Assembly: GCA_030831045.1 (NCBI GenBank)
Contig: JAURMB010000008.1
Span: forward strand, 1 to 12,117
Source of the DNA: Schleiferiaceae bacterium
Lineage (GTDB): Bacteria; Bacteroidota; Bacteroidia; Flavobacteriales; Schleiferiaceae
DNA length: 12,117 nt
Direction: 5' to 3'
Both the position numbers and the translations under genes were made by a program. How positions within the stretch are numbered: position 1 is the first letter of the stretch; the number at the start of each line of letters is the position of its first letter. This document shows positions 1 through 5,661 of this stretch, piece by piece. The notes below the pieces were generated by a model. That model did no database searches. It was not told where the DNA came from and worked only from the letters and a program-made list of their open reading frames with translations.

Positions 1-1
1 A

Positions 2-1441
2 AAGTTGGGCGGAGATTTCTTGCTCCGCATCGAAGACACAGACCAAACCCGCTTTGTTCCGGGTGCCGAGCAGTACATCGTCGACTCCCTGGCTTGGTGC
101 GGAATTTCGCCCGACGAAGGAATCGGCGTGAACGGCCAAATTGCCGACCACGGACCGCATGCGCCCTACCGCCAGTCCGACCGCAAACCCATGTACCGCG
201 CCTACGCCGACCAGCTTTTAGCTGCTGGCCACGCCTACTACGCGTTTGACACGCCTGAAGAGCTTGAAGCGATTCGGGAGCGGGCAAAATCCGCCGGAAA
301 CCCCAACTGGCAGTACAACAGCATCACCCGCACGTCGATGAAGAACAGTTTGACGCTGCCCGAAGACGAGGTCGCGCGCCGCTTGGCCGCTGGCGAAGCC
401 TACGTGATCCGCGTGAAAATGCCCCGCAACGAAGAAGTGAAGTTTGAAGACCGCATTCGCGGCTGGGTGAGCGTCAACACGCTGAACCTTGACGACAAAG
501 TCCTACTCAAGGGCGACGGCATGCCGACCTACCACCTCGCCAACGTCGTTGACGATCATTTGATGGAGATCACCCACGTGATTCGGGGCGAAGAGTGGTT
601 GCCTTCAGCGCCCCTCCACGTGCTGCTGTACCGATTTTTTGGTTGGGAACAGCCTGAATTTGCGCACCTTCCGCTCTTGCTTCGCCCCGACGGAAACGGC
701 AAGCTTTCGAAGCGCGACGGGGACCGGTTGGGTTTTCCTGTATTTCCACTCAACTGGGCCAACGCCGAGACGGGCGAAACCGCGAGCGGGTACCGCGAAC
801 GCGGATTTTACCCCGAGGGCTTCGTGAACATGCTGGCGTTTTTGGGCTGGAATCCGGGTACCAACCAAGAAATTTTCTCGCTCGACGAGCTCGTTCAGGC
901 CTTTTCGATCGATAAAGTCCACAAAGCAGGTGCCCGCTTTGACTTCGAAAAAGCGAAGTGGTTCAACCAGCAGCACCTGCGTCAGCGTTCGCCCGAAATG
1001 CTTGCGGCCGAGTACCAGGCTGGGGTTGCTGAGTCCTTTGGTGCCTCCATCGATACTGCCTTCGCCACCAAGGCCTTAAGCCTCTTTTTGGATCGCGCGG
1101 AATTCATGTCGGATGCCGTGCACGCCGCCCCCTACTTGTTTGCCAAGCCGGCCGAATACGACGCGGTCATGGTGGGCAAAAAATGGACGTCGGAATCGGC
1201 CGGACACGTGCGCAGCTTGGCTCCGCGCTGGGCGGCGACCGACTACACGGAGTCCGCGCTCGAAGAAGCGTTTAAGTCGTTTCTTGCCGAAACGGGTCTC
1301 GGGTTTGGCGCCGTCGGTCCCGTTGTTCGCCTCGCCATCGCCGGAACCACGCAGGGCCCGAGCATTTTTGGGGTCATGGAACTCTTGGGTCGCGCCGAAT
1401 GCGAGTCGCGTATCGAGTCCGCCATCGCAACCCTCGGTTAA
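2..1441 (+). CDS. gltX: glutamyl-tRNA synthetase (5' end cut by window edge)
   Basis: Cytoplasmic class I aminoacyl-tRNA synthetase that charges tRNA-Glu with glutamate using ATP. The reading frame is open to the left edge; 479 sense codons are visible, and the first visible residues are K-L-G-G-D-F-L-L-R-I-E-D-T-D, a stretch found about 30 residues into bacterial GluRS. The HIGH motif therefore lies outside the window, and the in-frame TTG at position 5 is not the start. The second ATP-binding motif is visible as KLSKR (codons 701-715), followed by RDGDRLGFPVFPLNW, which resembles Bacteroidota GluRS. The total would be roughly 510 aa, normal for the family. TAA at 1439-1441. folB begins 6 bp later, so the two are probably co-transcribed. 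I see no frameshift or missing residue in the visible part. Confidence 0.97.
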   Translation, partial: KLGGDFLLRIEDTDQTRFVPGAEQYIVDSLAWCGISPDEGIGVNGQIADHGPHAPYRQSDRKPMYRAYADQLLAAGHAYYAFDTPEELEAIRERAKSAGNPNWQYNSITRTSMKNSLTLPEDEVARRLAAGEAYVIRVKMPRNEEVKFEDRIRGWVSVNTLNLDDKVLLKGDGMPTYHLANVVDDHLMEITHVIRGEEWLPSAPLHVLLYRFFGWEQPEFAHLPLLLRPDGNGKLSKRDGDRLGFPVFPLNWANAETGETASGYRERGFYPEGFVNMLAFLGWNPGTNQEIFSLDELVQAFSIDKVHKAGARFDFEKAKWFNQQHLRQRSPEMLAAEYQAGVAESFGASIDTAFATKALSLFLDRAEFMSDAVHAAPYLFAKPAEYDAVMVGKKWTSESAGHVRSLAPRWAATDYTESALEEAFKSFLAETGLGFGAVGPVVRLAIAGTTQGPSIFGVMELLGRAECESRIESAIATLG

Positions 1442-1447
1442 CGCAGC

Positions 1448-1813
1448 ATGAAGCGACGCACCCGAATTGACCTCGTAAACCAGCGGGAGTATGCTTTTCA
1501 CGGCTGCCTTCCCGAAGAGGCGATTATTGGCAGCGACTACCTCATCAACGTTCGGGCCTGGGCAGACGTGGTCGGCTCCGCCGAAACCGACGCCCTAGAA
1601 GACACCGTGGACTACGTGGCCTTGCGCCGAATTGTCAGCGAAGAGATGGCCGTTCGCGCCAACCTCCTCGAAACGGTTCTGGAGCGAATGGCGCGCCGAA
1701 TCATCGCAGAACATCCTATGGTTGAGCGCGTTAAGATTTCTTTAGCCAAGCTTAATCCGCCGTTAGACGGCGACGTTCGGGCGGTGCGCGTGGTCTGGGA
1801 TGTGCGCCGTTAA
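1448..1813 (+). CDS. folB: dihydroneopterin aldolase
   Basis: 121-aa FolB-type protein. It cleaves 7,8-dihydroneopterin to 6-hydroxymethyl-7,8-dihydropterin and glycolaldehyde in tetrahydrofolate synthesis, as a cytoplasmic homo-oligomer. Family hallmarks in order are the N-terminal F-H-G-C-L-P-E-E (residues 17-24), D-T-V-D-Y (52-56), the L-L-E-T segment with the expected substrate-binding Glu75, and A-K-L-N-P-P with the expected catalytic Lys101. The length matches the usual 115-125 aa. The ATG at 1448 is 6 bp after the gltX stop and has no Shine-Dalgarno sequence. The gene is probably read from the gltX promoter. The epimerase FolX is a related family, but the intact Glu and Lys and the short length favour FolB. 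Confidence 0.9.
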   Translation: MKRRTRIDLVNQREYAFHGCLPEEAIIGSDYLINVRAWADVVGSAETDALEDTVDYVALRRIVSEEMAVRANLLETVLERMARRIIAEHPMVERVKISLAKLNPPLDGDVRAVRVVWDVRR

Positions 1814-1854
1814 CGCAAGTTTGCGTTGGCCGCGCGGGGTTCGCGGTATTTACC

Positions 1855-1862
1855 TACTTTTG
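1855..1862 (+). promoter_or_regulatory. -7 element of the tRNA-Cys promoter
   Basis: TACTTTTG is an exact match to the Bacteroidota -7 consensus TAnnTTTG. It would place the transcription start about 5-7 bp downstream, just before the mature tRNA 5' end at 1874. No convincing -33 TTTG lies at the usual distance; the nearest TTG (1826-1828) is about 26 bp upstream, longer than typical. Confidence 0.6.
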
Positions 1863-1873
1863 CAGACCTCCAT

Positions 1874-1947
1874 GGTCTCGTGGCCGAGAGGTTAGGCAAG
1901 GCTCTGCAAAAGCTTGTACAGCGGTTCGAATCCGCTCGAGACCTCCA
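1874..1947 (+). tRNA. tRNA-Cys (anticodon GCA)
   Basis: A complete cloverleaf of 74 nt including an encoded CCA (1945-1947). The acceptor stem GGTCTCG (1874-1880) pairs perfectly with CGAGACC (1937-1943). The anticodon stem AGGCT/AGCTT encloses the loop CTGCAAA, giving anticodon GCA. The T arm AGCGG-TTCGAAT-CCGCT is perfect. The discriminator base is T (U73), the known identity element for CysRS, which supports the isotype. It lies between folB and the araC-type gene, with its own -7 element and a terminator directly downstream, so it is a separate transcription unit. Confidence 0.96.
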
Positions 1948-1952
1948 AAATC

Positions 1953-1983
1953 AACCGGTAGCCCCAACGCTGCCGGTTTTTTT
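1953..1983 (+). terminator. Rho-independent terminator after tRNA-Cys
   Basis: The 9-bp stem AACCGGTAG (1953-1961) pairs with CTGCCGGTT (1970-1978), with one G-T wobble, around an 8-nt loop. It is followed by a run of T through 1983. It starts 5 bp after the tRNA CCA and probably ends that transcript. The remaining 168 bp up to the next gene hold only its promoter and nothing else I can recognise. Confidence 0.85.
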
Positions 1984-2115
1984 ATTTCATGGTGCTGACC
2001 TCGTGCGTTCCCGTTCGCACACGACGCTCGGGCGGCGGCGCTCTGCGCGTATCGGAACTCCGCGTCAGTAAAAGCACGTGGGGCGTTGCGTGCGCCGCAG
2101 CCAGCCAATTCTTGC

Positions 2116-2123
2116 TATATTCG
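2116..2123 (+). promoter_or_regulatory. -7-like element upstream of the AraC-type gene
   Basis: TATATTCG matches TAnnTTTG at 7 of 8 positions and lies 28 bp before the ATG at 2152, giving a leader of about 20-25 nt. No clear -33 element at normal spacing. Confidence 0.5.
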
Positions 2124-2151
2124 TTGGACCAACCAATGAACCAAATCACCC

Positions 2152-2877
2152 ATGATTCTCGTCCTTTCTCCTCAGGAAGGCCTGCGCAAGCGTTTCGAAG
2201 AAGCACTTAAGGCCCAGCATATTGAGGTAGCGCACGCACCTGATTTAGCCTCGTGGACCGAGCAAAACAGCCTGCGGCTGCCGCACCTCGCGATCCTCGA
2301 TATTTCCCACACCAGCGACGCCGGCGCCGCTTTGATGGAAGAGCTCGACCAAACCGAAGACCTGAACATGCTTTGGGTTCTTATGGTGTCGGTGCCCTGC
2401 ACGATCAACCACCGCATTCAAAGTTTGCGAAACGGTGCCTTGGACTGCCTTGCCGCCGATGTCGATACCGAAGAGTTGGTGCTGAAAGCCCAGCGTTTGC
2501 TCGGACTTTGTCCGCGAAGCAAGTATGCGCCGCCCGCCGAAATGACCGAGAGGGAGCGCATTGTCGCAATGATTCAAAAGAGTTTGCGCCAAAACATCAA
2601 CGTTGAAAGCTTGGCGCGCGCCCTGCACATGAGCCGAAGTTCCCTTCAGCGCGCCTGCATCCGCCACTTTAAAATTGGCCCCAAAGAGCTAATTACCCAG
2701 CACAAAATTCAGCAAGCCATGCGGCTTATTGATCTGGGGTCCAACAACGTAGCCTCGCTGGCGTTCACCGTGGGCTACAGCAACGTAAACAACTTCATTT
2801 CGGCATTTAAGCGCCAAACGAATCAAACGCCGAAGGAGTATATGAAAACCAAACATTTGCTCGAGGAAGCGAGTTGA
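2152..2877 (+). CDS. AraC-family regulator with a degenerate receiver-like domain
   Basis: 241-aa predicted cytoplasmic transcription factor in two parts. Residues 1 to about 118 follow the alternating pattern of a response-regulator receiver: I-L-V-L-S-P at the first strand, L-A-I-L-D50-I-S at the phosphoacceptor strand, M-V-S80, then R-N-G-A-L-D-C-L-A-A. The acidic pair that binds Mg2+ is replaced by Ser6-Pro7, and the conserved Lys of the K-P-F motif is Ala102, so only Asp50 and Ser80 of the usual pocket remain. Residues 135-236 form an AraC/XylS double helix-turn-helix, with the typical ending A-F-T-V-G-Y-S-N-V-N-N-F-I-S-A-F-K-R-Q-T-N-Q-T-P-K-E-Y. It sits 57 bp upstream of the ALDH7 gene on the same strand, which could be a target, but the ALDH gene has its own promoter and this link is inference. 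The ligand is unknown. Confidence 0.85.
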   Translation: MILVLSPQEGLRKRFEEALKAQHIEVAHAPDLASWTEQNSLRLPHLAILDISHTSDAGAALMEELDQTEDLNMLWVLMVSVPCTINHRIQSLRNGALDCLAADVDTEELVLKAQRLLGLCPRSKYAPPAEMTERERIVAMIQKSLRQNINVESLARALHMSRSSLQRACIRHFKIGPKELITQHKIQQAMRLIDLGSNNVASLAFTVGYSNVNNFISAFKRQTNQTPKEYMKTKHLLEEAS

Positions 2878-2906
2878 GTACCTCTTCGTGGCCGCGTTCA
2901 GCGGGC

Positions 2907-2914
2907 TACCTTTG
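2907..2914 (+). promoter_or_regulatory. -7 element of the aldehyde dehydrogenase promoter
   Basis: TACCTTTG is an exact match to TAnnTTTG, 20 bp before the ATG at 2935. A TTCG at 2885-2888, 18 bp upstream, is a possible weak -33 element. The same octamer precedes pgk. Confidence 0.6.
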
Positions 2915-2934
2915 TGGGGTTAGCCCTTTGAACT

Positions 2935-4467
2935 ATGAACGCATCCCTCTCCTTTCTTCAAGAGCTTGGTATTCAAGCCCACAACGCCGGAACCTGGATC
3001 GGCGGAACCTCGTTTGACCATAGCGAACGCATCACCAGCAGCTCTCCCGTTGACGGCGGGGTGATTGCTAGCGTTTCCATCAGCACCCCTGAACAGTACG
3101 ATCGGGCGGTAGCGGCGGCGCACGAAGCCTTTTTAGAATGGCGGACGGTGCCCGCCCCGAAGCGGGGTGAAGTCGTTCGGCAGTACGGAAACCTTCTTCG
3201 CCAGCACAAAGAGGCCTTAGGCGCCTTGGTTAGCTACGAAATGGGTAAGTCCCTTGCCGAAGGTCAGGGGGAAGTTCAAGAAATGATTGACATCTGCGAC
3301 TACGCTGTTGGTCTTTCGCGCCAGCTCGCGGGGCTCACGCTGAAGTCTGAGCGCCCTGACCACTTCATGATGGAACAGTGGCACCCCATCGGCGTCGTAG
3401 GCGTAATTTCTGCCTTCAACTTCCCGGTCGCTGTTTGGGCTTGGAACGCTTGCCTTGCTTGGGTTTGCGGAGACTCCGTCGTTTGGAAGGCTTCAGAAAA
3501 AGTTCCGTTGTGTGCCGTGGCTTGCCAAATTCTTTGGAACCGTGTAGCCGCTCAGAACAACGTTCCTGCTGGGTTGTCGTGCATCGTAACCGGAGGTGTC
3601 GAAATCGGCGTCCGCCTTTCTGAAGATAGCCGCATTCCTGTGGTTTCTGCCACGGGTTCGACACGTATGGGCCGTGAAGTTGGCCAAAAAGTTGCCGCCC
3701 GCTTTGGCCGCAGTATTCTAGAACTCGGCGGGAACAACGCCATCATTGTTACCCCAACTGCGGACCTCAAAATGACCGTTACTGCCGCAGTGTTTGGCGC
3801 CGTAGGCACCGCCGGTCAACGCTGTACCTCAACGCGACGCTTGATTATTCACGAGAGCATTTTTGACAAGGTCATTGAAGCCATTAAAAACGCCTACGCA
3901 CAACTAAAAATTGGGTCTCCTTTGTTGGCTGAAAACCACGTTGGTCCCTTAATTGACGAGGCCGCGGTTTCGATGTATTTAAACGCCCTAGATGCCGTTG
4001 ATGCCGCAGGTGGCATCTTCCATTTGCGCGGGGGTAAACTAGAGGGCGCGGAATACGCCAGCGGTTGCTATGTAAAACCTTCGATTGCTGAAGTCCAAAA
4101 CGATTGGAGTATCGTTCAGCACGAAACCTTTGCTCCGCTGCTTTACGTCATGAAGTACCGTGAACTCGACGAGGCGGTTGCCCTTCAAAACAATGTGCCC
4201 CAGGGATTGAGTTCAGCAATTATGACCGGATCCATGCAGGAAGCGAACCGCTTTTTGAGTGCAAGCGGCTCGGATTGCGGAATAGCCAACGTCAATATCG
4301 GAACCAGTGGAGCTGAAATTGGTGGTGCCTTTGGCGGCGAAAAAGAAACCGGTGGTGGCCGAGAAAGCGGGTCGGACTCATGGAAAGCCTACATGCGTCG
4401 CCAAACCAACACGCTGAACTACGGCAATGCCCTACCGTTGGCTCAAGGGATCGTTTTCAACATTTAA
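2935..4467 (+). CDS. ALDH7-family aldehyde dehydrogenase (probable alpha-aminoadipic semialdehyde dehydrogenase)
   Basis: 510-aa NAD(P)-dependent aldehyde dehydrogenase of the antiquitin/AmaB type. Family members oxidise alpha-aminoadipate semialdehyde, in equilibrium with piperideine-6-carboxylate, to alpha-aminoadipate in lysine breakdown. Visible catalytic parts are the P-I-G-V-V-G-V-I-S-A-F-N-F-P substrate/cofactor segment with its Asn, E263-L-G-G-N-N with the general base, and G-T-A-G-Q-R-C297-T-S-T-R-R with the nucleophilic cysteine. The last of these, plus S-G-A-E-I-G-G-A-F-G-G-E-K-E-T-G-G-G-R near the C-terminus, is typical of ALDH7. The length agrees with the family. The start at 2935 fits a leader of about 15 nt from the promoter. 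No other lysine-catabolic gene lies in the window, so the substrate is inferred from family alone. It is followed by a 334-bp AT-rich gap with no obvious terminator. Confidence 0.9.
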   Translation: MNASLSFLQELGIQAHNAGTWIGGTSFDHSERITSSSPVDGGVIASVSISTPEQYDRAVAAAHEAFLEWRTVPAPKRGEVVRQYGNLLRQHKEALGALVSYEMGKSLAEGQGEVQEMIDICDYAVGLSRQLAGLTLKSERPDHFMMEQWHPIGVVGVISAFNFPVAVWAWNACLAWVCGDSVVWKASEKVPLCAVACQILWNRVAAQNNVPAGLSCIVTGGVEIGVRLSEDSRIPVVSATGSTRMGREVGQKVAARFGRSILELGGNNAIIVTPTADLKMTVTAAVFGAVGTAGQRCTSTRRLIIHESIFDKVIEAIKNAYAQLKIGSPLLAENHVGPLIDEAAVSMYLNALDAVDAAGGIFHLRGGKLEGAEYASGCYVKPSIAEVQNDWSIVQHETFAPLLYVMKYRELDEAVALQNNVPQGLSSAIMTGSMQEANRFLSASGSDCGIANVNIGTSGAEIGGAFGGEKETGGGRESGSDSWKAYMRRQTNTLNYGNALPLAQGIVFNI

Positions 4468-4507
4468 TCATTATTAAATTATTTAGGTAATTCTATTAGT
4501 AATGGTC

Positions 4508-4731
4508 GGTTAATAGGTTTAGTAACTTTTTTTGGGACTGCTTGCAGTACTGAGTTATTCCAAACAATTAACAGGTTATTAACCAATGATAAAAACTTAA
4601 CTAATTGAATTACATTAGGTTAACAAATAACCTTACCCAACGTGAAAACCGTTATCCTTGGTCAAATGTCCATAACTTCTAACGGGACTTTACAGGGAAA
4701 ACCTACCGAGTTAACCGAAGCGATGGTTAAC
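4508..4731. repeat. cluster of GGTTA/TAACC repeats in direct and inverted orientation
   Basis: GGTTA occurs at 4508, 4574, 4618 and 4725, and its complement TAACC at 4580, 4628 and 4712. Two pairs form small inverted repeats: GGTTA-T-TAACC (4574-4584) and GGTTA-ACAAA-TAACC (4618-4632). The nonamer GGTTAACAA occurs twice in the same orientation (4618-4626 and 4725-4733), and GTTAAC three times (4619, 4710, 4726). Less than one such pentamer would be expected by chance in a segment this size, so a DNA-binding protein's sites are plausible. Confidence 0.6.
4651..4675. promoter_or_regulatory. convergent pair of DnaA-box-like sequences
   Basis: TTATCCTTG on the plus strand (4652-4660) faces TTATGGACA on the minus strand (4667-4675). 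Each is preceded by G, and the two copies of GTTAT form an inverted repeat. The minus-strand word differs from the E. coli consensus TTATNCACA at one position; the plus-strand word differs at three. Assignment as DnaA sites is tentative. Confidence 0.3.
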
Positions 4732-4768
4732 AATTTTACGGGCTATGGGATTTATGATGAGTTATGAA

Positions 4769-4776
4769 TACTTTTT
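4769..4776 (+). promoter_or_regulatory. possible -7 element for rpiB
   Basis: TACTTTTT matches TAnnTTTG at 7 of 8 positions and lies 25 bp before the rpiB ATG. In such an AT-rich segment this could be chance. Confidence 0.3.
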
Positions 4777-4801
4777 AATCACTTATTAACGCGTTACGAA
4801 C

Positions 4802-5242
4802 ATGAACTTATCCATTGGCTCCGATCATGCGGGATATCCGCTTAAAGAAGCTATAAAGGCCCATTTGACCCAACTTGGCCATCACGTTGTGGACCGCGGT
4901 GCGTATTCGCTCGATTCGGTAGACTACCCCGACTTCGGTCATGCCGTAGCTACGGATGTTGCTGATCACGCGTGCGACTTGGGTATTGTGGTATGCGGAA
5001 GCGGAAACGGCATCAATATGTCGGTGAATAAGCATGAAGGAGTTAGGGGGGCCTTATGTTGGCTTCCTGAATTAGCCTCATTAGCTCGACAGCATAACGA
5101 TGCGAATGTTTTAGCCCTTCCGGGTCGGTTCATCACAGAAGAAGTGGGACTGAATTGCGTTGACGCGTTTATCCAAGCGTCCTTTGAAGGAGGTAGGCAT
5201 GCAGCACGTGTAGCAAAAATTCCTTGTGGCGGTAACGTTTGA
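4802..5242 (+). CDS. rpiB: ribose-5-phosphate isomerase B
   Basis: 146-aa RpiB/LacAB-family enzyme that interconverts ribose 5-phosphate and ribulose 5-phosphate in the cytoplasmic pentose phosphate pathway. Motifs are G-S-D8-H9-A-G at the N-terminus, V-V-C65-G-S-G-N-G-I-N-M with the catalytic cysteine and phosphate-binding loop, A-R-Q-H98-N-D-A-N, and G-G-R132-H-A-A-R-V with phosphate-binding arginines. Length is normal. It is the first gene of a co-directional cluster: its last 17 bp overlap the start of ybeY. The ATG at 4802 directly follows the AT-rich candidate origin and has no Shine-Dalgarno sequence. The first codons contain a DnaA-box-like TTATCCATT. Confidence 0.95.
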   Translation: MNLSIGSDHAGYPLKEAIKAHLTQLGHHVVDRGAYSLDSVDYPDFGHAVATDVADHACDLGIVVCGSGNGINMSVNKHEGVRGALCWLPELASLARQHNDANVLALPGRFITEEVGLNCVDAFIQASFEGGRHAARVAKIPCGGNV

Positions 5243-5657
5243 ACTACCCAAAACAGCGGGCTTCGCGAAAAAGCAAACCGCAGATTGGTTGGTGCTGGTA
5301 GCATCATCCGAAGGTGCCTCTATTGAGCGTTTGAGCTACAAAGCTTTTTATCGGGAAGAAATGATCGAACTTAACCGTCAGTTTCTTCATCACGATTACG
5401 ATACAGACATCATTACGTTTGCGGAATCAGAGGCCCCAAACCCTGTGTCTGCGGACTTTGCACTTGGTTGGGATCAAATAGCACTTCAAAGCCAGGATTT
5501 AGGTGAGGTCTTCTTGAAGGAACTACACCGCATACTGGTTCATGGACTTCTGCATTGCTTAGGGTACAACGATCAGACGGAGGCCCAACGCAAGGAAATT
5601 CGCGCAAAAGAAGATTACTACTTAAGTATTCACCCAAGTTGTTCCACGTGGAACTAA
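5226..5657 (+). CDS. ybeY: endoribonuclease YbeY (rRNA maturation)
   Basis: 143-aa metal-dependent single-strand endoribonuclease family protein acting in 16S rRNA 3' maturation and ribosome quality control. It shows the D-Y-D-T-D-I-I-T-F motif (57-65) and the zinc-binding signature H106-G-L-L-H110-C-L-G-Y-N-D116. The third position of the E. coli H-x3-H-x5-H signature is Asp here, which I recall as common in Bacteroidota. The predicted start is the GTG at 5226, inside the 3' end of rpiB (17-bp overlap), because no upstream start suits the family's N-terminus; this suggests translational coupling. The last five codons (C-S-T-W-N) and the first stop base are made of a parS palindrome, so the C-terminal sequence may be set partly by that DNA site. 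mnmG follows after 4 bp. Confidence 0.93.
   Translation: MAVTFELPKTAGFAKKQTADWLVLVASSEGASIERLSYKAFYREEMIELNRQFLHHDYDTDIITFAESEAPNPVSADFALGWDQIALQSQDLGEVFLKELHRILVHGLLHCLGYNDQTEAQRKEIRAKEDYYLSIHPSCSTWN
5640..5655. other. parS-like ParB-binding site 1
   Basis: TGTTCCACGTGGAACT contains the perfect 14-bp palindrome GTTCCACGTGGAAC (5641-5654). It matches the Pseudomonas-type parS sequence TGTTCCACGTGGAACA at 15 of 16 positions. It overlaps the ybeY stop codon and lies 7 bp before the mnmG start. Confidence 0.88.
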
Positions 5658-5661
5658 GATT

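Larger units (their letters stand above)
4468..4801. other. candidate chromosomal replication origin (oriC), AT-rich gene-free region
   Basis: 334 bp without a coding frame of any merit. Hand count gives about 109 G+C (33%), far below the flanking genes. It holds seven GGTTA/TAACC pentamers, three GTTAAC palindromes, and degenerate DnaA-box-like words: TTATGGACA on the minus strand at 4667-4675 (one mismatch to TTATNCACA), TTATTCCAA at 4557-4565, TTATCCTTG at 4652-4660, and TTATCCATT just inside rpiB at 4808-4816. The segments 4468-4500 and 4561-4620 are especially AT-rich and could be unwinding elements. Three parS palindromes lie 0.8-2.8 kb to the right and mnmG is close by, as around many bacterial origins. 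There is no perfect DnaA box and no dnaA gene in the window. The alternative is a long regulatory region of rpiB. Confidence 0.45.

Noticed and set aside
2075..2080. Other CACGTG hexamers (for example 2075-2080, 5205-5210, and near 573, 613, 1205 and 8626)
   Set aside because: Their flanks do not extend the palindrome to GTTCCACGTGGAAC, so they look like chance 6-mers.
1982..2206. Open frames on both strands between the tRNA terminator and the AraC-type gene
   Set aside because: They overlap each other, run into the regulator gene, and show no recognisable protein features.
4468..4801. A riboswitch or small RNA in the AT-rich gap
   Set aside because: I found no strong stem-loop followed by a T-run and no known riboswitch core; only short GGTTA/TAACC and GTTAT inverted repeats are present.
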